Below are positions 56,260 to 64,000 of a stretch of 64,000 nt of DNA, piece by piece (the stretch's first letter is position 1; each line of letters begins with the position of its first letter). This stretch comes from Bradyrhizobium sp. CCBAU 53338. GTDB taxonomy: Bacteria > Pseudomonadota > Alphaproteobacteria > Rhizobiales > Xanthobacteraceae. Below the pieces are notes generated by a model that did not search any database, was not told where the DNA came from, and worked only from the letters and a program-made list of their open reading frames with translations. The translations under genes were made by a program, and so were the position numbers. The stretch spans positions 5,952,001 through 6,016,000 of the forward strand of contig NZ_CP030048.1 in the NCBI RefSeq assembly GCF_015291665.1, in the 5' to 3' direction.

Positions 56260-57474
56260 GTGAATCCAATGAAATTTGGACTGCCGGTCGCGGCCGCCTT
56301 GACGGCGGCACTGCTGTCGGGTGCCGCAACGGCGCAGGTGTCCGACGACGTCGTCAAGATCGGCGTGCTCACCGACATGAACGGCCCGGCCTCCGCGCCG
56401 ACCGGCCAGGGCTCGGTGACGGCGGCGCAGATGGCGATCGACGATTTCGGCGGCACCGTGCTCGGCAAGCCGATCAGCATCGTGATCGGCGACCACCAGC
56501 TCAAGGCCGACATCGGCGCCGCGATCGCGCGACGCTGGTACGACGTCGACCAGGTCGATCTGATCGTCGACGTGCCGGTCTCGGCCGTGGGCCTTGCGGT
56601 GCAGAACATCGCCAACGAGAAGAAGAAGCTGTTCATCACCCACTCCACCGGCACCGCCGATTTCCACGGCAAGTTCTGCTCGCCCTATGCGATGCAGTGG
56701 GTGTTCGACACCCGCGCGCTCGCGGTCGGCACGGCCGATGCCGTGGTCAAGCGCGGCGGCGACAGCTGGTTCTTCATCACCGACGACTACGCCTTCGGCC
56801 ATTCGCTCGAGCGCGATGCCTCGAGCGTCATCACCGCCAATGGCGGCAAGGTGCTGGGCTCGGTGAAGCCGCCCTTGGCAACGCCCGACCTCTCCTCCTT
56901 CGTGCTGCAGGCGCAGGCCTCCAAGGCCAAGATCATCGGCATTGCGGCCGGCCCGCCCAACAACATGAACGAGATCAAGACCGGCTCGGAGTTCGGCGTG
57001 TTCAAGGGCGGCCAGCAGATGGCCGCGCTGCTCGCGTTGATCACCGACATCCACGGCCTCGGCCTGCAGGCCGCCCAGGGCCTGTTGCTGACGACGTCGT
57101 TCTATTGGGACATGGACGACAAGACCCGCGAATGGTCGAAGCGCTATTTCGCCAAGATGAACAAGATGCCGACGATGTGGCAGGCTGGCGTCTATTCCAG
57201 CGTGATCCACTATCTCAACGCCATCAAGGCGACCGGCACCGACGATCCGCTCAAGGTCGCCGCGAAGATGCGCGAGACGCCGGTCGAGGATTTCTTCGCC
57301 CGCAACGGCAAGCTTCGCGACGACAATCTGATGGTGCACGACCTCTGGCTGGTGCAGGTGAAGACGCCGGAGGAGAGCAAATATCCGTGGGATTATTACA
57401 AGATCCTCGCGAAGATCCCCGGCGACAAGGCGTTTGGGCCGCCGGACCCCGCGTGTGCGCTGGTGAAGAAGTGA
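56260..57474 (+). CDS. ABC transporter substrate-binding protein, branched-chain amino acid type
   Basis: A 404-residue periplasmic protein. I chose the GTG at 56260, six bases after GGGGAGG; an ATG at 56269 is an alternative. The signal peptide reads FGLPVAAALTAALLSGAATA. The mature part is a type I binding fold (VVKIGVLTDMNGPASAPTGQ). The ligand is unknown. No permease genes follow, so it is an orphan. A dyad follows the stop. Confidence 0.9.
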   Translation: MNPMKFGLPVAAALTAALLSGAATAQVSDDVVKIGVLTDMNGPASAPTGQGSVTAAQMAIDDFGGTVLGKPISIVIGDHQLKADIGAAIARRWYDVDQVDLIVDVPVSAVGLAVQNIANEKKKLFITHSTGTADFHGKFCSPYAMQWVFDTRALAVGTADAVVKRGGDSWFFITDDYAFGHSLERDASSVITANGGKVLGSVKPPLATPDLSSFVLQAQASKAKIIGIAAGPPNNMNEIKTGSEFGVFKGGQQMAALLALITDIHGLGLQAAQGLLLTTSFYWDMDDKTREWSKRYFAKMNKMPTMWQAGVYSSVIHYLNAIKATGTDDPLKVAAKMRETPVEDFFARNGKLRDDNLMVHDLWLVQVKTPEESKYPWDYYKILAKIPGDKAFGPPDPACALVKK

Positions 57475-57494
57475 CGATCGCTTGAAGCGATCGT
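57474..57494 (+). terminator. hairpin after the binding-protein gene
   Basis: The arms ACGATCGC / GCGATCGT with loop TTGAA start at the last base of the stop codon. There is no T run. Confidence 0.45.
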
Positions 57495-57656
57495 CCTCAC
57501 GCGTCAGCACGAAGCTCGAGGAGCCGAGCGAGGCGATCGGCTCGGACTGTTTCGAATGGGCCGCCCCTGCGTCAACATCGACGCGGGGCGATGTAGGCAG
57601 CGAGCGGTTTTTGTGAAAGCATGCCCCATAACGACAATAGAACAATGGGAGGCATC

Positions 57657-58631
57657 ATGTTGCGAATCTTGCGTAATGCTGTTTTCGGTTTGGTCATTCT
57701 TTCAGGTCTTTTCGCCGCCGCCCCTCCCGCCTCCGCCGCCTACCCCGACCGTCCGGTGCATTGGCTGATCGGCTTTGCCGCCGGCGGCCCGGTCGACATC
57801 GTCGCGCGCATCATGGCGCAGGCGCTGTCGGATCGGCTCGGCCAGCAATTCATCGTCGAGAACCGCGCCGGCTCCGGCGGCAACATCGCGGCGGGTGCCG
57901 CGATCAACGCAGCCCCCGACGGCTACACGCTGCTGTTCGTCGCGCCCAACAACGCGATCTCGACCTCGCTCTACAAGAAGCTGCCGTTCGACTTCCTGCG
58001 CGACACCACGCCGGTCGCCAGCATCATGCAGCTCACCAACATGCTGGTCGTCTCCAACGCGATGCCGGTGAAGACGGTCCAGGAGTTCATCGACTATTGC
58101 AAGGCCAACCCGGGCAAGATCTCGTTCGCCTCGTCCGGCAACGGCACCTCGGTGCACATGTCGGCCGAGCTGTTCAAGGCGATGACCAAGTGCGACATGA
58201 TCCACGTGCCCTATCGCGGCTCCGCGCTCGCCTTTCCCGACATCATCTCCAACAAGGTGCAGCTGATCTTCGACAACCTGCCCTCCGCGCTCGAGCAGTC
58301 GCGCGGCGGCAACGTGCGCGCGCTTGGCGTGACCTCGCCGCAGCGCTGGCCCGCCTTGCCCGACATGCCGGCGATCGCCGAGACCGTGCCGGGCTTCGAA
58401 TCGGTCGGCTTCTACGGCATCTCCGCGCCGAAGGGCACGCCAGCCGACATCGTCGAACTCCTCAACAAGGCGGTCAACGAAGCGCTGAAGGACCCGAAGG
58501 TGATGGCGCGGCTGACCGAGAACGGCGGCATCCCGAGGCCGATGACGCCGGCCGAGTTCGGCAAGCTCGTCGCTGACGAGACCGAGAAGTGGCGCAAGGT
58601 CGTGGAGTTCGCCGGGGTCTCGGTGGACTGA
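57657..58631 (+). CDS. Bug/TctC-family tripartite tricarboxylate-type binding protein
   Basis: A 324-residue periplasmic protein. I chose the ATG at 57657, after GGGAGG. The signal peptide is hydrophobic (FGLVILSGLFAAAPPASAA). Bug-family landmarks are YPDRPVHWLIGFAAGGPVD, ENRAGSGGNIAAGAA and APDGYTLLF. The ligand is unknown. No membrane subunits are adjacent. Confidence 0.92.
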   Translation: MLRILRNAVFGLVILSGLFAAAPPASAAYPDRPVHWLIGFAAGGPVDIVARIMAQALSDRLGQQFIVENRAGSGGNIAAGAAINAAPDGYTLLFVAPNNAISTSLYKKLPFDFLRDTTPVASIMQLTNMLVVSNAMPVKTVQEFIDYCKANPGKISFASSGNGTSVHMSAELFKAMTKCDMIHVPYRGSALAFPDIISNKVQLIFDNLPSALEQSRGGNVRALGVTSPQRWPALPDMPAIAETVPGFESVGFYGISAPKGTPADIVELLNKAVNEALKDPKVMARLTENGGIPRPMTPAEFGKLVADETEKWRKVVEFAGVSVD

Positions 58632-58633
58632 CC

Positions 58634-58652
58634 GGCGGGCCGGCGACCCGCC
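58634..58652 (+). terminator. possible terminator hairpin after the Bug-type gene
   Basis: GGCGGG / CCCGCC with a seven-base loop lies just past the stop. No T run is present. Confidence 0.35.
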
Positions 58653-58703
58653 ATCGGGCGGCGGGACGGAGGGGAGTTAAGGGTCCCCTCCCGGCAAAAC
58701 GCG

Positions 58704-58727
58704 AAAACAACCCCATGCACAGTAGAA
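58704..58727 (+). repeat. 24-bp dispersed repeat, copy 2
   Basis: Identical to 38289-38312 on the opposite strand. It lies 72 bases past the Bug-type stop, in the same sense as that gene. Confidence 0.75.
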
Positions 58728-58783
58728 AGTCAGGCGATTTCAGCCGGTTACGGTAGGGAAAATCAAAAGCCCCCGGAAAACGG

Positions 58784-58812
58784 TTGACCCGTCGGGCAAA
58801 ACAGGTTCATAA
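58784..58812 (+). promoter_or_regulatory. promoter-like -35/-10 pair
   Basis: TTGACC and TCATAA are separated by 17 bases. It could serve the tRNA, but the leader would be about 150 bases. Confidence 0.25.
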
Positions 58813-58968
58813 CGGCATCATCGCAAAATTCGGTATTTCAAAAACCATCTCCGGTGCGGCGCCGAGGTTTCCGCTGCGCCCGCCGCGGCATTGCACCCCC
58901 GCCTCCATCCCTGTAAACGAACCGCGCACCGTTGCCGGCCGCGCGTTCCTGCGAGCCGTCTCGCGGCG

Positions 58969-59044
58969 GGGCCTGTAGCTCAATGGTTAGAGCCGGCCGC
59001 TCATAACGGTCTGGTTGCAGGTTCGAGTCCTGCCGGGCCCACCA
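58969..59044 (+). tRNA. tRNA with CAT anticodon, probably tRNA-Ile2
   Basis: A full cloverleaf of 76 bases. The acceptor arms are GGGCCTG and CGGGCCC, the D arm is GCTC/GAGC with a short eight-base loop, the anticodon stem is GGCCG/CGGTC with loop CTCATAA (anticodon 59002-59004), and the T arm is GCAGG/CCTGC with loop TTCGAGT. CCA is encoded. The short D loop and overall similarity to tRNA-Ile2 favour a lysidine-modified isoleucine tRNA over elongator Met. Its 3' end is the insertion site of a small island. Confidence 0.92.
59028..59044 (+). repeat. attachment-site core, tRNA copy
   Basis: TCCTGCCGGGCCCACCA, the last 17 bases of the tRNA, recurs at 61564-61580. The flanks differ on both sides. 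Confidence 0.85.
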
Positions 59045-59098
59045 TTCCTCGAAAGATCAAAGCCTTGGCTCCCGGATGCCCGCTGGTGGGACATTTTG

Positions 59099-59323
59099 GT
59101 GAGGGATTCAGGCCTGTTCGCTCCCTCGTATCTGGCCGTGTCGCGTCACGGCATCTACTATTTCCGTTGGCCCATACGCGCTGCGTCGATGGAGCGCAGA
59201 TCATCAAGCGTGAAGATTTCGCTACAAACACGCGATCCGAAGGAAGCGATGCGACTGTCACGCGCACCAAGCTATTCGGCTCAACAGTTGATCCAGTACG
59301 GCACCGAGCGCGGAATGAACTGA
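59099..59323 (+). pseudogene. truncated site-specific integrase, N-terminal fragment
   Basis: Encodes about 74 residues from a GTG. The segment YLAVSRHGIYYFRWPIRAA and a following ISLQTRDPKEAMRLSR match the N-terminus of tyrosine recombinases that integrate at tRNAs. The frame ends at TGA after GTERGMN and the catalytic domain is missing. It lies directly inside the island boundary, as expected for the integrase. Confidence 0.65.
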
Positions 59324-59504
59324 AGTTAAGTCACGAAGCCATGTGCCTTTTGCAACTAGCGCCGCCTCGCGGGGGGCACGGGGGGAACTACGCAAGCCAA
59401 TTCCATTAGATGCCCGCGCGAATTTTTTATCCTATCTGCATTTGCAAAGACGCCACCGACTCAATCTACAATTGCCTTTTTCACAAACGACCCAGGACAC
59501 TTGA

Positions 59505-60404
59505 ATGACTGATCGGATTGTTCGGCAACTAATTCCGCAACCTGCCGAGCCAAATCAAGGACAGCTATTCTCTGAATACGCTGAGACGCCGAACGTCGTG
59601 CTATTGGGCGCGCCCGGGGCTGGGAAAACCCACCTGTTTATCGAAGCCGCAGCCAAGAACGGCACGCGAGTTACTACCCGGGACTTCCTCAACATTCCTG
59701 CCTTTCCCGCCGCGACAACATTGTTCATCGATGCGCTCGACGAGCGTCGAGCAGGACGCGGTGACCAGAGCACGATCGATGCCGTCGTTCAAAAATTGTT
59801 TGATGTTCAGCCAAAGCAACTTCGCATCTCCTGCCGCGAAAGCGACTGGCTCGGCTCCACCGACCTCGCAACGTTTCAGCCCTACTTCAGCAGCCACGGA
59901 GGCTACGTAGTCTTAGCACTCGAAAAGCTGACCACGGAGGAGCAGCGAGCCGTCCTGCAAACGCAAGGCGTGACAAATCCGAACGCATTTCTAGAACAAG
60001 CAGTAGAACGCGGCCTGAATGACCTTCTTACCAATCCACAAAATCTCGTGATGCTCGCAAAGTCTGTAAAGGACAAGAATTGGCCACGCAATCGGACTGA
60101 ACTATTACAGAATGCTACTACGCTGCTGTTATCCGAACACAATCCCACGCGTGCGCGTTCGGGGGATGGTGTCTACGGGGCAGATGAGCTTCGCGCACCA
60201 GCGGGGGCTGTTCTGGCGACACGCCTAATAAGCGATGTGGGCGGCGTAAGTTTAGCCGACAACGAAGCGGTAGATGAATATCCAAGTTACCGAACCACAC
60301 CATTCCCTGACCGGGATAGAGTCCGGGCCGCGCTCGGTCGCCGGGTCTTCATTGGAAACGGCGACGAGGCCGCAGATTATACTCACCGCACGACGGCCGA
60401 ATAA
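59505..60404 (+). CDS. STAND/NACHT-like P-loop NTPase, N-terminal part (truncated)
   Basis: A 299-residue fragment with AGGA before the ATG. Walker A is LLGAPGAGKTHLF (residues 33-45) and Walker B is TTLFIDALDE (71-80), followed by RISCRESDW and a helical region, as in STAND NTPases. The chain stops abruptly after DYTHRTTAE, a point where related proteins, as I recall them, continue into repeats. It shares no frame with the next fragment, which suggests an internal deletion with a frame change. Such proteins often act in phage defence. Activity is doubtful here. Confidence 0.6.
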   Translation: MTDRIVRQLIPQPAEPNQGQLFSEYAETPNVVLLGAPGAGKTHLFIEAAAKNGTRVTTRDFLNIPAFPAATTLFIDALDERRAGRGDQSTIDAVVQKLFDVQPKQLRISCRESDWLGSTDLATFQPYFSSHGGYVVLALEKLTTEEQRAVLQTQGVTNPNAFLEQAVERGLNDLLTNPQNLVMLAKSVKDKNWPRNRTELLQNATTLLLSEHNPTRARSGDGVYGADELRAPAGAVLATRLISDVGGVSLADNEAVDEYPSYRTTPFPDRDRVRAALGRRVFIGNGDEAADYTHRTTAE

Positions 60405-61344
60405 AGGGATTGACACACCGCCCAAGCTAGCCCTGCTTTATGAGCTGGCAATCCATCTTGCCATCGGCGTCGATAATTCTCAATTCGACGAGCTCTATTA
60501 TTACGCAGACTCTCATTCACATCTCTCCGCTGTTCGAGGTCGCGTCATTACCTCTCCGTTGGAAGATTGGCGACGAGAAGATGCTGCACGCGCCTCTCAG
60601 CAGGCTTCAGACGATGAGCAGAGCGCGATTGCACGTCGCCACGAATTCGAGCGCGACAAGTCAGAAATTGCATCTGGAAGACACTTAGGCTGGCTACAGT
60701 GGCTCGCAGAAATTTACTTCGACGAGAACATGGAAGCCACGCCGTATCAACGACTGGAGCAGAAAATTGGAGCTGAGAATGCCGAGGTAGCTATTGCGGG
60801 CTTCAAGGCTTGCCTTCATAGGACCGACTTACCTACGGTTAAAGACGTAGGGAAAGCCAGCGCACAAAACCGCTATCCAAAGTGGTGGTACGCCCATACG
60901 ACGCAGTTGGACCGTCTGTACACCGCAGACCCAGAGGCAAGCGGATATGGGATATACGGTGTATTTTGGTTTGGTCCAAAGCGCCCCCGAAAAATCCCTG
61001 CCAGACCGGACGGCGGAAGATCGCCCAGTACCGCAATGGAAATGTTGGAGATTTTGACCGGGATGATACCAGCTCAGAAGCGAGAGAAATTGAGCGTCGT
61101 CGTACTGGATGTTTCGGGCCCAGCTGGCGCGCAAAAGAACCCAAAAGGCAACCGACTAAAGACTTCTTCATCGCGCAAGCGGAAGGGAGCGCTTGGCGCG
61201 GAGAAGAACCCTAAAGGGACAAAGCGACGAGGCAATCGAACAAAGGTGCCTCCACCTCAAAAGCGGAAGCCGAGCGTTGTTAGGAAGGGAGCAAAAACTT
61301 CTGCGTCTATCAAGTTAGGATCGAAGCGTAAGAAGAGACAGTAG
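60274..61344 (+). CDS. C-terminal fragment of the same NTPase gene, with a basic tail
   Basis: A 356-residue frame that overlaps the previous one by 131 bases in another register. Homology-like sequence probably begins near 60400 (KGIDTPPKLALLYELAIHLA). A later segment (YGIYGVFWFGPKRP, then EMLEILTGMIPAQKREKLSV, VVLDVSGP) looks like a compact C-terminal domain. The last 75 residues are extremely rich in Lys and Arg with a near-repeat AQKNPKGN / AEKNPKGT. No good start is seen, so it is likely the detached end of the gene at 59505. The tail could bind nucleic acid. Confidence 0.5.
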   Translation: MNIQVTEPHHSLTGIESGPRSVAGSSLETATRPQIILTARRPNKGIDTPPKLALLYELAIHLAIGVDNSQFDELYYYADSHSHLSAVRGRVITSPLEDWRREDAARASQQASDDEQSAIARRHEFERDKSEIASGRHLGWLQWLAEIYFDENMEATPYQRLEQKIGAENAEVAIAGFKACLHRTDLPTVKDVGKASAQNRYPKWWYAHTTQLDRLYTADPEASGYGIYGVFWFGPKRPRKIPARPDGGRSPSTAMEMLEILTGMIPAQKREKLSVVVLDVSGPAGAQKNPKGNRLKTSSSRKRKGALGAEKNPKGTKRRGNRTKVPPPQKRKPSVVRKGAKTSASIKLGSKRKKRQ

Positions 61345-61563
61345 GTCACGCCTGTGGAGATGCTCCGCCCAAAAGCGGGACAATGGTCCGAGTTACCGGC
61401 TGAGTTATCGTCCTTGTCCTAACGTCGTCCGACTTTTGATTAGTGTCTGTGCGTTGCCTCTTGTTGTCTACGTTGCTAAGTAGAGCACAAAGGTGGGACA
61501 TTGTGTCCTTCCTACCCAACCAGAGCGCCGGCAAAACTTTGGCTTTCTTGCGATGGTGGATGC

Positions 61564-61580
61564 TCCTGCCGGGCCCACCA
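61564..61580 (+). repeat. attachment-site core, distal copy
   Basis: An exact 17-base copy of 59028-59044. It is followed by CGCTTCGCCC, the usual flank of tRNAs in this group, and marks the far end of the island. Confidence 0.85.
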
Positions 61581-61640
61581 CGCTTCGCCCTTCGGGCTGC
61601 GCGTGGCGCAGCCACGCAGGAGCCCGAAGCACGAAGCGTG
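61579..61640 (+). terminator. displaced tRNA-flank hairpin
   Basis: Outer arms of 20 bases (61579-61598 and 61621-61640) pair at 18 positions, and an inner stem GCGTGGC/GCCACGC has loop GCA. The 5' arm starts on the CA of the CCA end. It probably terminated or processed the tRNA transcript before the island entered. Confidence 0.6.
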
Positions 61641-62070
61641 TCCGGCGTAGCTGGAGCAAAGCGGAAACGAAGACGGACCGTTGCCGCAAGCTCCGCCTCG
61701 AACTCCAGCGCATCGCAACTCCGCATCACTCAAGCCGAGCCATCGTTCCAATCGGTGCAAGTGAGCTGCTGCCGGCTTGATGGACACCCGGTTAAGCTAA
61801 TCCCACCTTGCGATCGAACGCAGACGAAAAGCAGAGCAAGTCGATCACGCCGGTCGTCTCCGGTCGCCTGATCCCGTCGTCAGCTCCCTCGATCATTGCT
61901 CCGGCAGGCAACGCTTCACGGCAGGACGGGTTTGCAGATTCGCACGAATTGCACCGCCAACCCGTGCATGATGCCGCGGATGTTACCCGCCGTGAGGCAG
62001 CCGCGGATTGCGAGGACATCGACCGAGGCTCACTTAACTGCTCATCGTTAGGTCCATTGGAGACATTGCC

Positions 62071-62307
62071 ATGCGATCGGGTCTGGTCTTGAGCCTTTTG
62101 ATTGTCCTGTGCGCACCGGTCAGCGCCGCTATGGCGGCCCAGGGACATCGGCATCATGCAACTGTTCACTCCACCCACGTTTGGACGAGAGGGCCCGCTG
62201 CCGCCTGGGCCTATTCGCCGGCTGCGCCGGCGCGCCCTCAGCCGACCCCGCACTACGATGATCAACCAGAACCAGGTCACAATCCGTTTGCGGGATGGGG
62301 CGGTTAG
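62071..62307 (+). CDS. small secreted protein, unknown
   Basis: A 78-residue protein with a signal peptide (MRSGLVLSLLIVLCAPVSAA, cleavage near AMA). The mature part is short and rich in His, Pro and Ala (GHRHHATVH, PQPTPHYDDQPEPGHN) and may bind metal. GGAG lies upstream of the ATG. No family is recognised. Confidence 0.55.
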   Translation: MRSGLVLSLLIVLCAPVSAAMAAQGHRHHATVHSTHVWTRGPAAAWAYSPAAPARPQPTPHYDDQPEPGHNPFAGWGG

Positions 62308-62753
62308 TACCGGACGCCATCGCAGCGGCGCGGGTCGCTGCTCCCGGCCGCCGGCCGCAATATTTCGGATGCGCCTTGCCGGTTCGACCAACCCGCGGCA
62401 GTTCCCAGCACACTCGCCTTAACAAAAGTGGTTACTCAATCATTGACGCTCCACGGGGACGCAAGTCGTGACCGCCCTTCGCGCCGAGCGCGCCGCTGCG
62501 CCGGCCCTCGCATGTTTGGGCAAATCGGGTCGAGCACGTCGCCTGCATGATCTTTCGTTCATCCGCCGCGGTTCATTAACGACGCAGTGCGAATTGGCTT
62601 CTGGAGAAGCCCATCTTTGATAAATTTCGCATAGGACCACAAAGGCACCAATCCAGGCCGGCCGCGCAACTGGCCGCGTCCCCCTGGACGGCGAATTCAG
62701 ACGCGAGCCGTTCGTGAACGCGACCACCCGGTTCACCGGCGAGGAGAGTTGAG
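62308..62753. other. 446-base intergenic region
   Basis: No supported gene. It ends in GAGGAGAG, the ribosome site of the next gene. I see no clear operator. Confidence 0.5.
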
Positions 62754-63782
62754 ATGCAGGTCAGATCGGCGCTTCAGATCAATTTGCATCCGCTGGACGT
62801 GCGCCATGCCGTTCACACGCTTCCGCATCAGCTCGACGTGTGGGGCGATCAGGTCGATCGCATCGTCTTCACTGTCGACACCAGGCAGAGCAGGAGCGGC
62901 CGCTACACCGGCAGCGCCTACGAGGAGTGCCGCGGACGCCTGTTTGCGCTGCTGGAAGCCATCGCGCGGCAGTCGCCGAAGGCGGAGATTTCCGAGGTCG
63001 ATTATTCGCCGGCGGCGTTGGAGGCCGTGCGGCAGCGCTATTTCTCGACGAGCCGCGTCTATCCGGAAAAGGCCTTCGATGGCGGACCGTTCCATGCCTA
63101 TTTCTACGGTCTGTTGAAGACCAACGCCGATTATGTGGTGCATATGGACAGCGACATGCTGTTCGGCGGCGGCAGCCAGGTCTGGCTGGAGGAGGCGATC
63201 GGCTGGCTCAAGACCACGCCCGACGCACTGTTCGCCGGACCACTTCCCGGTCCTCCCCGCGCCGACGGCACGCTCGGCGATTTGCACGGCGGGTTTCCAG
63301 GCTTGACCCACGTCCAGCCGCCCGAGCGGCTCGCTGCCGCCTACCCGGCTTACCGCTTTCGCACCGTGAGCACGCGTATCTTCGTTCTCGATCAGGTCAG
63401 GTTCGACGCGTCGATCGGGGCGCTGGACCTGGTGCGCCCGAATCTCCGGCGCCGGATCCGCGCGAGACTGTTCCACCAGTCGCCACTGACGATGCCGGCC
63501 GAGGAGATCATCTCCGCCGCCATGCTGCGCAGGCAACTCTCGCGGATCGACTTTCTCGGTTCGGGCGCCGGGCTCTACTCGCTGCATCCGCCGTACCGCA
63601 CCGATACTTTCTATCGCGAATTGCCACAGTTGATCGCTCGCGTCGTCGCCGGTGCGATACCGGACGCCCAGCGGGGCGACTATGACGTCAATTCAAGCAT
63701 GTTCGACTGGACGGAGGCGCTTCGGCAGAAGACCGTCGGCCGCCGCCTTGCCCGCGCCGCCCGCACGCTGATGTCGAGCTGA
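62754..63782 (+). CDS. glycosyltransferase-like protein (GT-A type)
   Basis: A 342-residue cytoplasmic protein. After INLHPLDVRHAVHTLPHQLD it has a nucleotide-sugar-type core with VVHMDSDMLFGGG, a DxD motif at about residue 132. A middle region FPGLTHVQPPERLAAAYPAY and a basic C-terminus follow. The start follows GAGGAG. The fold call is by motif only and the substrate is unknown. Confidence 0.65.
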   Translation: MQVRSALQINLHPLDVRHAVHTLPHQLDVWGDQVDRIVFTVDTRQSRSGRYTGSAYEECRGRLFALLEAIARQSPKAEISEVDYSPAALEAVRQRYFSTSRVYPEKAFDGGPFHAYFYGLLKTNADYVVHMDSDMLFGGGSQVWLEEAIGWLKTTPDALFAGPLPGPPRADGTLGDLHGGFPGLTHVQPPERLAAAYPAYRFRTVSTRIFVLDQVRFDASIGALDLVRPNLRRRIRARLFHQSPLTMPAEEIISAAMLRRQLSRIDFLGSGAGLYSLHPPYRTDTFYRELPQLIARVVAGAIPDAQRGDYDVNSSMFDWTEALRQKTVGRRLARAARTLMSS

Positions 63783-63925
63783 GCATCATTGCCGCGCGGT
63801 CGCGTGGCCGAAGCGGAGCGGAAGCCGGATCGGGCCGCCCGTCAAACTGCCGCGAGCAACATCGCCCATCGCAGGAACATCGAAAGCTGCGCGCCGTTGG
63901 TGGTGCCCGCAACTGGAGAACAGAC

Positions 63926-64000
63926 ATGAAGATTGTTCCATGTGTCGGCATGATCGCCGCGGCGATCGCCGTGACCACGGTGGCAACCCCGAGCTTCGCT
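63926..64000 (+). CDS. start of a secreted protein, cut by window edge
   Basis: 25 codons are visible, all signal peptide (MKIVPCVGMIAAAIAVTTVA, then TPSFA). GGAG lies upstream of the ATG. The mature protein lies outside the window. Confidence 0.6.
   Translation, partial: MKIVPCVGMIAAAIAVTTVATPSFA

Larger units (their letters stand above)
58632..58968. other. 337-base region before the tRNA
   Basis: It contains a GC-rich hairpin, one copy of a 24-bp repeat and a promoter-like pair. No gene is seen. Confidence 0.5.
59045..61580 (+). mobile_element. 2.5-kb genomic island at the tRNA 3' end
   Basis: Bounded by the tRNA end and a 17-bp direct repeat of it. It carries an integrase N-terminal remnant next to the tRNA and a broken P-loop NTPase gene. 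Base use appears more A+T rich than in the flanks. The Bradyrhizobium-type hairpin expected right after the tRNA lies just beyond the distal repeat. Confidence 0.8.
61345..62070. other. non-coding stretch with island end and tRNA-flank repeat
   Basis: It holds the distal attachment copy (61564-61580), a long hairpin (61579-61640) and further tRNA-flank repeat sequence to about 61790. Short frames here are repeat artefacts. From 61800 to 62070 I see nothing but the upstream region of the small secreted gene. Confidence 0.6.

Noticed and set aside
61443..61871. Open frames across the tRNA-flank repeat
   Set aside because: They fall in the hairpin repeat, which yields spurious proteins next to tRNAs in this group.

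Overview
The window looks like chromosome of a Bradyrhizobium-type alphaproteobacterium (order Hyphomicrobiales). It has high G+C coding DNA, GTG and TTG starts, the protocatechuate and 4-hydroxybenzoate routes, an NAD-type molybdenum formate dehydrogenase beside an oxalate/formate antiporter, and Bradyrhizobium-style repeats next to a tRNA. This rests on recognition of protein families; no database search was run.

Layout. 1-6893 (minus): chemotaxis operon STAS-cheY-cheA-cheW-mcp-cheW-mcp, the last mcp cut by the window edge. 7179-11341 (plus): an HD-GYP response regulator, then a FecR-like secreted protein with a CHASE2 adenylate cyclase behind a CRP-like site. 11441-16609: aromatic catabolism (pobA with an AraC regulator; pcaHG with a LysR regulator) and an SPW membrane protein. 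16731-19587: pncB and a diguanylate cyclase. 19606-24309: a TetR regulator with twin palindromic operators facing a small gene and a three-domain acyltransferase/acyl-ACP synthetase. 24547-28771: two small enzymes or unknowns, then tcuAB with a divergent GntR regulator, followed by an IS1182-type element (about 28838-30542). 30701-37429: GntR plus a TRAP transporter, a divergent AroQ-like protein, an EthD-like protein and a KSTD-like flavoprotein; this looks like an uncharacterised catabolic operon.

37679-57474 is a formate and molybdenum region. It holds YbaK, FdsA, an FdsG-FdsB fusion, a PsiF-like secreted protein, an OxlT antiporter, then TusA, MoeA, MobB, divergent FdhD and MobA, two small genes, a NicC-like monooxygenase, two further MoeA paralogues (one fused to a periplasmic-binding-like domain), an orphan TupA-like binding protein and a divergent HTH regulator that carries the same kind of binding-like domain. 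The genes fit together as formate oxidation plus synthesis, sulfuration and metal selection of its molybdenum cofactor. Two solute-binding proteins follow (56260-58631).

58969-59044 is a tRNA with a CAT anticodon (probably Ile2). A 17-bp copy of its 3' end recurs at 61564-61580. The 2.5 kb between the copies is a small genomic island with a truncated integrase and a broken STAND-type P-loop NTPase, probably a decayed defence gene. The hairpin that normally follows the tRNA now sits on the far side of the island. The window ends with a small secreted protein, a glycosyltransferase-like protein and the start of another secreted protein.

The strongest candidates for undescribed biology are the TRAP/AroQ-like/EthD/flavoprotein operon, the TupA/MoeA/MoeA-PBP/HTH-PBP metal module, and the tRNA island with its STAND remnant.
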